Assembly (NCBI GenBank): GCA_038496445.1
Contig: JALMLS010000190.1
Span: 1-22,106 of the forward strand
DNA length: 22,106 nt
Direction: 5' to 3'
Source: Trichosphaerium sp. ATCC 40318
Lineage: Eukaryota; Discosea; Flabellinia; Trichosidae
A program made the position numbers and the translations under genes. Positions within the stretch are counted from its first letter, which is position 1, and each line of letters starts with the position of its first letter. Below the pieces are notes generated by a model, which ran no database searches, was not told where the DNA came from, and was given only the letters and a program-made list of their open reading frames with translations. Positions 10,611 to 18,500 of this stretch are shown one piece after another.

Positions 10611-10903
10611 AACAATCACCGAAAAACCAAAAACTTTTCCGAGTACATTGTAGTCATTGCGTAATTGCCTCTAGCCGTTGTTACGCCTCTAGGTTGTTGA
10701 CTTTGTACGTTAGTTCGCCAACCTCCCTTAGTCTCAAACGTCCGTAAAACCTGGTTTGTACAGCCATAATCCTTAAATTATCCAGCTGACAATTCATAAC
10801 AAATTCATTGTGCTGACTTGTATAAGTAACCTGGAAATGTAATATGTATGTAAGACTTGACTGAATTCTAACACATCTTAAAGGGTTTTATTTTGGACTG
10901 AAA

Positions 10904-11347
10904 ATGAGAACAATAAACATTAGTGAGACGGAGATGTTAGCAAGAAAGATTGAGCTCGCGTTGAAATCCTTTAACAAGAGCGCAGCTCCCGCGAGTCGCA
11001 AGAAGAATCTCAACATTTACGCAAAAAGAAAGGCTCTTCTATCGGTTCAATAGGTACTATACAAAGAATAATTGTGCTCATTGAGTACCTACAACATATC
11101 TAAACTTGGTCAAGTGAACAATTTGGAGACAGATACAATTACATTAAACTATTTTTTTTTTAGAGAAGGTGAAACATGTGCGTTGATTGACCGACCGATA
11201 CAAATACTTTGAGACTTTTTTTTTTAGAGAGATGGTGAAACGTACACGTTGGGAGCTCTTGTACATCCTGATTATATCACTGAGATCATGAAGATGGATG
11301 ATTACGAAGCATACATATGGGAAAATCGTTACTACCCAATAGTGTAA
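10904..11347 (+). CDS. Family X gene, plus-strand copy (two exons proposed)
   Basis: Exon one 10904–11044 starts MRTINISETEMLARKIELAL and continues through KSFNKSAAPASRKKNLNIYA to KRKALLS. An intron 11045–11227 ends in a T tract plus AG. Exon two 11228–11347 reads RDGETYTLGALVHPDY through YEAYIWENRYYPIV and then TAA. The frame is conserved across the junction, giving 86 aa. A further open stretch continues after the TAA to 11427 (RREFETEESTKALDSF), so the stop may be a disabling mutation. The acceptor region is duplicated: 11151–11190 repeats the T tract and RxGET coding start about 66 bp upstream of the used one. The second half of exon one, the intron and the first bases of exon two are the inverted repeat partner of 328–592. 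The exon is basic and predicted helical. No known family recognised. Confidence 0.4.
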
Positions 11348-11499
11348 AGAAGAGAATTTGAGACAGAAGAGAGCACGAAAGCATTGGACAGTTTTAAACC
11401 TATTTCCGTATATGTTAAGAACAAATGTTGATAATCTCAGCTTGGGTTCTTGGGTACTACCAAGCATAGTACAATTCTGATTGTAATATACTGAACGAT

Positions 11500-11507
11500 C
11501 ATGCGAG
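11500..11507. repeat. hAT target-site duplication, left (CATGCGAG)
   Basis: CATGCGAG immediately precedes the left terminal inverted repeat and is repeated exactly at 12261–12268 after the right one. An 8-bp duplication is the hallmark of hAT superfamily insertion. Confidence 0.9.
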
Positions 11508-12260
11508 TAGAGATGGCAGAAATACCGGTCCGAACCGGTTCCGGACCGAAACGCAAAGACCGGTCCGTAAACGGTCCAAACGGTCCGCTGTCAAAGGGAG
11601 TACCCTTGGAAAATCAGAAAAATAGCCGAAAAAGGAATTTTTGTCAAAGGGTACTCCCTTGGATTTTTATCGGTCCAAACGGTCCCTGTCACAAAATCTC
11701 AGAACCCTCCATCTATTGACCTACTCACTGTGTGCATGCACATAAGGTGGCTGTACACTTTTTGTGGCAGGTTTGAATATCACCACTTTTTTTTTTTCAT
11801 ACCTAAAATAGTTTAGATACTATTATTTCGCGTAAGCAATGCACTTGATAAGTTGCTCTACGCGCACAAAGTGATAAAAAGATGTTTGGGTGAAAGTGTA
11901 TGAAAGTATGTAACATCACGTGATTTTGTCCAAATGTCAAAATAACGTCACCACAGGCACATTGTGACTCAAAAAAAGTAGCGGTTAGGCCAGCGTGACC
12001 TTGTTTTACCGCGCTAAACTTAATTTTGTTAAAACGGGCTGATTGAGGGCTTTCAACCACTCTATGTGTAGAACTCTCAATTTTAAGGCGTTTCAGGCTA
12101 CTTTTATTCAAAATAAAGTGAGTGGTGGTTCAAAAAGAAGCCACTTACATTGTTATTCACTGAATGAATACTGCTCTTGTTCTAAATCACGGACCGGTTA
12201 CGGACCGAAAACCGATATATTGAAACCGGACCGGTATCGGACCGGTATTTGCCACCTCTA
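11508..12260. mobile_element. Non-autonomous hAT transposon (753 bp)
   Basis: The ends are terminal inverted repeats. The left end begins TAGAGATGGCAGAAATACCG; the right end, reversed, begins TAGAGGTGGCAAATACCGGT. Both continue into arrays of GGTCCG/ACCGGT blocks (11524–11590 and 12188–12245). A perfect 8-bp direct repeat, CATGCGAG, flanks the element. The T-A-G-A-G-A/G-T-G-G-C start with the 8-bp duplication is diagnostic of the hAT superfamily. The 753-bp interior holds no transposase, only short chance frames, so the element depends on a transposase encoded elsewhere. Two near-palindromic copies of CAAAGGG…CCCTTGG lie at 11595–11612 and 11654–11671. The element sits just downstream of the family X copy, and a coding-like frame resumes directly after it. 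The intact duplication and matching ends suggest a fairly young insertion. Confidence 0.9.
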
Positions 12261-12268
12261 CATGCGAG
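12261..12268. repeat. hAT target-site duplication, right (CATGCGAG)
   Basis: Exact copy of 11500–11507, adjoining the right terminal repeat. Removing the element and one copy restores a continuous presumed pre-insertion site. Confidence 0.9.
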
Positions 12269-12345
12269 TCGCAGATATGTTCGATGACCGAAACAAGCTC
12301 CCAAGAGTAAAAGGAATATCGCAAGAGTGTATCAATGCTTCTTAA
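12265..12345 (+). other. Coding-like remnant after the transposon
   Basis: A short frame reads RVADMFDDRNKLPRVKGISQ and ends in TAA at 12343–12345. It is coding-like in composition and lies on the same strand as the family X copy on the other side of the transposon. It may be a 3' part of that locus. An in-frame TGA lies just upstream in the reconstructed pre-insertion sequence, so an exon boundary or a separate remnant is needed. Function unknown. Confidence 0.25.
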
Positions 12346-12449
12346 ACAGGTAATACGAGCAAAATGAAAGGGTTTAACAAATAAACTCCATTGTGTACTT
12401 TAACTAAGTTGTTTTTATTTGATTAAAAGCACAGTAAAGTTGTTAGTGA

Positions 12450-12851
12450 CTAACAGCTTCCACAAGCAGCTTCGCTCCAGCAACACCATTTATCACTTCT
12501 GATGCGAAAGCATAATGGAGATCCAGGGTAGCAGTATGCAGTTGAACCTAAAAAAGGTAAGTATTTAAGAATCATTCTTTGATTTTTAACATACATTGAC
12601 CATTCTTTTCACGACCACGTTTACGCCATCCAGGAGGACACCATCCATTTGTATCACATGTTTCGCCACACAACAATGGTCCTTGCTAAATGGGGCGTTA
12701 GTTAACATACAATGTAAAGTAGCAATAGACATACCTCAGTTGATCTCTTTTCGTGCATGTCTGGCATTTCTTCAGAGTCTTTAGATTGGGTTGTCAAGGC
12801 AATTGGTATCAACGCCAAAGTCACCAATAAAAATAATGTTGTTGTGTTCAT
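12450..12851 (-). CDS. Secreted ten-cysteine peptide precursor, copy 1
   Basis: Three exons: 12735–12851, 12595–12685 and 12450–12547, giving 101 aa and a TAG stop. Exon one encodes a signal peptide (MNTTTLFLLVTLALIPIALT) and an acidic propeptide (SKDSEEMPDMH) ending in a basic KR site, typical of processing in the secretory pathway. Exons two and three encode a compact domain with ten cysteines spaced C-x3-C-x5-C-x14-C-x4-C-x6-C-x8-CC-x5-C-x2-C, rich in Gly, Trp and Pro; the codon of the fourth cysteine is split by intron two. The even cysteine count suggests five disulfides. Secreted peptides like this can be antimicrobial, signalling or inhibitory; nothing here decides which, and I recognise no named family. 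The start-to-start distance to copy 2 is 347 bp, and the predicted mature part is identical to it. Confidence 0.8.
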
Positions 12852-13198
12852 TTGTTGTTTGTTTGAAGAAGAGGTTGGTTGTTGGTTGTTGTTTTGTATT
12901 TTGGTTTGAATGCACTTAGCAATCCAGTTTAAGTTAAGTCAGATTATTCACTGAAATAAAGTATCGTAAGTCGTTTACCTCATTTCTTTCGCTAAATCTT
13001 TTATCCATAATCTCTTTGGTATCAATACAGAGAACAGAAACAGGGTTTTAAAACAGTATTAGACAGCATAACAAAGCTTCAACCCAATAACATATTAATA
13101 ATTTACCGTAAATTTCACGTGAAATGGGAGACTTAAATTATATTGATATCTTATTATAAATACAAACCATAACAAAAACAACCACACCTCATAGAACA
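12852..13198. promoter_or_regulatory. Divergent promoter region of the peptide pair
   Basis: This 347-bp AT-rich spacer lies between two start codons facing apart and must carry both promoters. A TATAAAT box at 13155–13161 lies about 40 bp before the plus-strand ATG, with a TCACGTGA octamer at 13115–13122 upstream of it. No equally clear TATA box was found for the minus gene. The two flanks are not similar to each other, unlike the coding exons. Confidence 0.55.
13155..13161 (+). promoter_or_regulatory. TATA-like box, peptide copy 2
   Basis: TATAAAT ends 37 bp before the ATG at 13199. The position fits a TATA box with a very short 5' leader. It is a sequence match only. Confidence 0.45.
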
Positions 13199-13598
13199 AT
13201 GAAAACAACTTTTCTTTTTGCTTTTGTACTCATGGCATTAACTGTTGCCTTGGCGGTCCAATCTAAAGACTCTGAAGAAATGCCAGATATGCACAAAAAG
13301 AGATCAACTGAGGTGTGTCGACCCCTACTTCTACATTGTATGTTAACATGCCATCTAGCAAGGACCATTATTGTGTGGCGAAACATGTGATACAAATGGA
13401 TGGTGTCCTCCTGGATGGCGTAAACGCGGCCGTGAAAAGAATGGTCAATGTATGTTAAAAATCAAAGAGTAGCAAACTTCTTAGTACTTACCTTTATTAG
13501 GTTCAACTGCATACTGCTACCCTGGATCTCCATTATGCTTTCGCATCAGAAGTGATAAATGGTGTTGCTGGAGCGAAGCTGCTTGTGGAAGTTGCTAA
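13199..13598 (+). CDS. Secreted ten-cysteine peptide precursor, copy 2
   Basis: Three exons: 13199–13312, 13359–13449 and 13501–13598, giving 100 aa and a TAA stop. Exon one encodes a signal peptide (MKTTFLFAFVLMALTVALAV) and the same acidic propeptide as copy 1, with one K/E change, ending in KKR. The predicted mature domain has the same ten-cysteine pattern and the same amino acids as copy 1. I counted five base differences in its coding part, all silent, plus a TAA/TAG stop difference. Exon one codes for clearly different signal peptides in the two genes, and the first introns have diverged. The exon phases and the split fourth-cysteine codon are conserved. Expected to be secreted with up to five disulfides. 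Target and role unknown. Confidence 0.82.
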
Positions 13599-13952
13599 TA
13601 TAGCAAAGTCATACTTGTTATACCAATCACGTTGTCTATCATAAACCTGTTTATTAAAAACATCAAACATTTCTCTCGTTGTTTTTTTGTTCCCCTCACC
13701 ATTTTGAATTACATCACTTGAATTTTAACCACTAACAATAGAGAATTTTTCTCTAAGCAGTTGAAGAAAAAGTAAAAAATGTGTCAGTGACACAGCAGTC
13801 AGCTACTCACCTGAAACTGCCGTATGCGATAGGTTAAGGTTTGTATTTCAAGGGGAAGATCTTAACAGAGATGCACAATAAGTACATTATATGCAATTAT
13901 CATAGGAAATATGTGCCTTGCTCTTTTCAGCAAAAAAGGAACTTTTAATGCC
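13599..13952. other. Intergenic after the peptide gene
   Basis: AT-rich, no open frame or RNA gene. Presumably holds the 3' untranslated region of the peptide gene. Confidence 0.4.
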
Positions 13953-13985
13953 TTATTTAAGAGCAGCAACACCTTTTTCTGTCAA
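13953..13985 (-). pseudogene. LRR repeat scrap
   Basis: The minus strand reads LTEKGVAALK followed by TAA. This matches the LTDKGIAAL half-repeat of the LRR gene at 1624–2625. Only about ten residues can be aligned, so it is a fragment left after decay or a partial duplication. Confidence 0.35.
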
Positions 13986-14080
13986 ATGAATGGGCCAGAT
14001 CTGCTTAAACAGTAATGTACTACTTATCCCTGATATGAGGCCGCAAACAACGCCGTTTAGAAAACAATTTTGTTCACTAT

Positions 14081-14179
14081 CTTATGCAACATCCCAAACA
14101 GCCAAAAATGATGCATACATACTACACGTGCATGTTGAATACAATACATCATTTCTGGCTGTTTGGGATGTTGCATAAG
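14081..14179 (-). ncRNA. Long hairpin, possible small-RNA precursor
   Basis: Arms 14081–14116 and 14144–14179 pair over 36 positions with two mismatches around a 27-base loop. In RNA made from the plus strand the two mismatches are A·C and C·A. In RNA from the minus strand both become G·U or U·G pairs, so the whole stem pairs. This asymmetry favours a minus-strand transcript, hence the strand given. Size and shape would suit a Dicer-type precursor, but a small decayed inverted-repeat transposon is equally possible. A CACGTG lies in the loop (14125–14130). Confidence 0.35.
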
Positions 14180-14639
14180 TTAGAAAGAGGAAAAAAACTG
14201 TAAACATTTTTGGAAAAAGTGCACTACAACAAATGAAAAGCGGTTAACTCGGTTTTATATCGCTAATCAAGATCAATAAGCTGAACTTGACGTTTTTTGC
14301 GGAGCCACGACTAACGTTTTAGTGTGCACAATCATGTTCGATGCACTACTACTCTTTATACACTTTCAAGGTATAAATGATGAACAAAAATAACCTAGCT
14401 AGAAGATTTTCACATTTTACAATAACGTCATACCATAAAAACAGTAAAACGTATTTATTTTTTCTCACGGCTACAGGTTTATATTAAGCTCTCATACTTA
14501 CTGTGTAGATTCAAAGCATGCAGTGCTTACACCGCAGCACATTCAACTGCTTAGCGAAAAATTCTCTACTGTTGTACTTTTTCCGTTTAGACCTTGGAAA
14601 AGCTGATGTATTGTATGTTTCATTCAAGTTTTACTAATA
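14180..14639. other. Intergenic
   Basis: No gene, RNA or repeat recognised. AT-rich with scattered short frames. Confidence 0.4.
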
Positions 14640-15264
14640 TTTTCTGGAAAGTGAGTTTTTAGCACTTTTAGCAGATCTACCAAGATCTGACACTTCTGTC
14701 AAATGGTGTAGATCTATCAGAATGTGAACTATTTGTGTTACAATGTTGTCCTTCATGTATGCCTTAGGTACCTTACATGAGGCAAATGGCAAATATAAGG
14801 AGTGGTATAAAATGGTAAACCCAAGATACAACAGGCATGGGTAATGGGTAAAAAAACGGGAAAGAGGAAAACATGGTTTGACAATGGACAGATCAAATTT
14901 GAATGTAATATGATTGATAGAAAGCTAATGTGGGTCAATGGTAAACAACACGGTCTGGCCAAAGCGTGGCATGATAATGGGCAACTTAGCGTGGAATGTA
15001 TCTGGATTAATTGTAAAAGCATGGCATGAAAGTGGACAACTTGAAGTACAATTAATGTGGGTCAACGGTAAACAACACGGTCTGGCCAAAGCGTGGCATA
15101 ATAATGGACAACTTGAGTCACAATCAATGTGGAGTGATTCCAAATTAAACGGTGAGGCCACAAGATGGTATGAGAATGGGCAAATTGAAATACAATGTAT
15201 GTTTAATAATGGCAAAGAAGTTGTTGAGACAAAAGAGTGGCACGAAAATGGTGAATGTAAATAG
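14640..15264 (+). pseudogene. MORN_2-repeat pseudogene
   Basis: Repeat units can be followed in three frames. The first frame, to about 14818, has LADLPRSDTSVKWC, an in-frame TGA and then GKYKEWYK. The second, 14814 to about 15020, has MGKKTGKRKTWFDNGQIKFE and MWVNGKQHGLAKAWHDNGQL. The third, to 15264, has KAWHESGQLEVQLMWVNGKQ and WYENGQIEIQ, ending ENGECK-stop. The first break looks like loss of one A in a TATAAAA run. The second is a 17-base deletion inside a repeat unit (IWIN-C-K next to KAWHESGQL, where neighbours keep GKQHGLA). Repeat length (24 residues) and motif match the gene at 8900–9865, so this is a dead paralogue on the opposite strand. Two units share an almost identical stretch of about 50 bases (14930 and 15056). 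Confidence 0.75.
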
Positions 15265-15409
15265 AGTCGTCTATCACATGACCAATCATAGAATTTATTT
15301 ACACCTGGCGCTACATACGACCTCCTTTAGTAAGCTTATTTATCCAATTGCAAAGTAAATATTTACTACCATCCAACTTACATTAAACCTCATTTTATTA
15401 CAGCATCTC

Positions 15410-15571
15410 AACAAGCAAAGGTAGATTTTACATATGAAGGAATCAACGCAGTGTACATACAGTCATGCTACCACTTATAAGGTAACAGACAATGGTATCA
15501 AGGCGTACATGAGATTTATCCATGCTACCACTTACAAAGGTGACAGATGAAGGTATCAAGGCACATATTAA
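15410..15571 (+). pseudogene. LRR pseudogene fragment with 57-bp tandem units
   Basis: Bases 15464–15520 and 15521–15571 are direct copies (about 57 bp apart) starting CATGCTACCACTTA and containing GTATCAAGGC. Read in shifting frames they give VTDNGIKAYM and VTDEGIKAHI, preceded by YEGINAVYI. These are the ITDxGIxAL half-repeats of the LRR family at 1624–2625. The frame breaks between units show decay. The fragment ends just before the helicase gene's 3' end. Confidence 0.5.
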
Positions 15572-15597
15572 CTTATTAATAACAGTATTTCCATCAA

Positions 15598-18500
15598 TTA
15601 TGCAATCAGCATAGTTTTTATTATTGTTTGGATAACAGGATTATGACAACTAATATCAAGGCTTTGATTTCGAATCTTATCTGATAAGAGCTTATTCATC
15701 TTTTTACGCAACTTGTTCATAAGCACAGCTAAAAAACTAGTTAAAAAACTGTGTTTTTTCAAAAAGAAATTCGATTGGCGGGATGTGCATAAAACAATTA
15801 ACAAAATAAATAGCTCAAGTAGGTTTGTTATATACATGTAAAAAAACTCCAAGGAACAAAAATTCCTGAGCACAAACATCACGTGATGTTGAATTGTAGG
15901 AAACATTTTTTGAACCAAAAAAAAGATTTTTTTGTTTCTGTCCGTACCCATTTTCCCAGGTAACTGAAAACTCATCCACTTATCAACATATACAGTTGGT
16001 TTAGAGTCGTTCCCATTTATTCTCACATCAACATTTTTACCAAAGAGTAATAATGGAAATGGAGAAATCATAGTAGTGCCATGAATGAAAACTTTCGATG
16101 TTTTTACTTTTTCTGTAAAAACAAACCAAGTTGTTGGAAAGTCCTTCAGGGAGAAATTGACAGAAGATGGATGAATAAATACACTCTCACGATTAGCTAG
16201 TTCATATCTCCATGCTCTCTTAACGTCTATAAAAAGAGAGCAGTTAGAGAAGAGTAAACCACAAAAAGATGCTTACTGTCCCTATTTCTGACTTTCGCTT
16301 GAGCAACATTTGGGTATAATCCAGCAACAAGAATAGCTTTAATGAGTTCAATATTGTCACCATTCTCATTATCTCTTTCGTCACCTGATCCAAAACCTGC
16401 TTCTCTAACAAGGTTCCTACAATTTGATACGTTAAGAGTTGAGCTTGATTATAATTCGTTTTTGTTGGTTCATAGACCGATGACAAGTGCTAACGTACTT
16501 GAACTCTCGCTTCAATTTAGTAATAGTGTCAAGTGTTGTTTTAGATAAGTAATGATCTCTACAGAACCTTGATCGATCTTTTGCTCTTGTTTCCCTTTTG
16601 AACAAATGTCAGCAATCGCAAACAAAACAACACTGACGACAATAAAGCGGAGAATTCAAAAAGCTTAACCACTCACATGTACTCTTCATAGGCATGAAGG
16701 TTTGCTATTAAGTCAGAGTTTGATCCACCAGAGATGTTTTTCTTCTCAGCGTTGGCTTGATCTCTGTAAAAAAGTTAATTATATTGAGAACCAAAAAAAA
16801 AAGAAAAGACACGTATACCTTTCATCAAAATTACTAACAAAAGGTGTACGAAGTGTCAACGATGCACATATAGTCAATACAGAGTCTAAACATCCAAATA
16901 TCGATGCGAATAACATCATCTTTCCCATTTGTGCTTCAACCTAAACCCGTCTTTAAGAAAAAATCATGAATCCGGTTTGATTATAGTACGGGTAGTTTAG
17001 CAAGATGTATGCCAAGTGGTGATAAATTTTCAGCTTCATCCATAGCGCCTATTCCTATTAAGGAATGTTTTGAATGTTGAATCGCAGAATCAGGAGGTTT
17101 TTCAAGTGCTCTCGATAAAAAGTTGCTAAAAAAAAGCTGTTAGAGGTATCAACCTTTACCTTTTTATGAAATAACAGACTTTGAATAGTCCAAACAACAC
17201 GGCTATTGAACGACAACAATAAAGTCGTGTTCAAGTAAAATAACTAAAAGAATAACTTACTCGATTCTTCCAAGTTTAAGCAGACGGATTTGCAAACACA
17301 GCTCATCCAATGGTACACGTTTGATCTCAGGTACTTCATATTCGGCCAAGCGACTCATTTGGATCTCTGTAACAAGATGGAAACAGAAACCAGGCTTGAC
17401 ACGACCTGCACGACCACGACTATAAAAAAATAAGAAAAAGAACTCTGTTATGATCTATACCGTTGTCGTGCTGATGCTTGAGAGGCGTAAACCTCTTGAA
17501 GAGAAGCCAGTCTAGACTTTGAATCCCATGTCTTTTGTTTAGCTTTACATGTGTTGATAACAAAGACAACATCATCAATTGTTACAGATGTTTCTGCAAT
17601 GTTTGTTGAAATGACGATTTTTCGTACACCACGTGCTGGGCGCCTAAATATCTTGTTTTGGTCCTCTGAATATTACGCATTAGTATTGTTATAAAGTAAA
17701 AAAGAAACATACCTGTTGATAGCGAAGAATGGAGAGGATAAACATCAACTCTATTGGTTCGAAAGAAACTTTCATCTAAAATATCATGGTAGAGTTTTCT
17801 AATCTCCGCCATACCAGGCATAAAGATGAGTATCTATAATGCAGTGAGTGAGCACATTAAAATTGTTCAATTTGTAACATACGGCTCCTTCTTCGTATTG
17901 AGAGCAGATGTGCTTCACAAGTTGAACAATGAGGTGGTTGTTAATAATTTTGGGATCAAGAGCCTCTAGAGCTCTTACAACGCTACTAGAGTATTTCTGC
18001 TGATACATTTCTGCTTCCCTTTATTATAAATCAATTAATAATCAATAAGGATAAAGATGAGAAGAAAAACGTACTCTTGTTTTAGAGTTTTTGGCTTCTT
18101 TCGAAGAACAAACTTGTTTGTAAGCTGTTTTGTGTTATATTTTGTTTTAAATAGAATGTCTTCCAGAAAATATTCTTGAACAGGATGAGTAAACCCAGGA
18201 ATCTCGATTTGTGGGCATTTGAAGTATGAAGCAAATAAATCAGCATTAACCTAAGAAATACGAAATAAATGAGATAATAAGAAAAAATTAAGAAAGAGAT
18301 AAGGAGTTCATACAGTGGCTGACATAAGAATAATCTTCAGGTCTTTTCTTTGCTTGATAAGCTCTTTCAATATAATCAACAAAAAATCACTACAGAGAAC
18401 AATCAGAAGAGGTTCTGAGGTTTTTCATAGAAGGGTTGTTTTTTTTTAGTACCAGTTTAAGTCACGCTCATGAACTTCATCTAGGATTACATGTGATACG

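Noticed and set aside
328-11243. Terminal inverted repeats of a Maverick/Polinton-like giant transposon.
   Set aside because: The enclosed 10.4 kb shows no integrase, polymerase B, ATPase or capsid-like gene, there is no flanking duplication, and the repeats contain gene exons and an intron.
11803-12111. 102-codon minus-strand ORF inside the hAT element as a possible transposase.
   Set aside because: It is far too short, shows no hAT transposase motif and has no coding character beyond being open.
14634-15215. Minus-strand ORFs in the 14.6–15.2 kb region.
   Set aside because: They are antisense shadows of the plus-strand MORN_2 pseudogene repeats.
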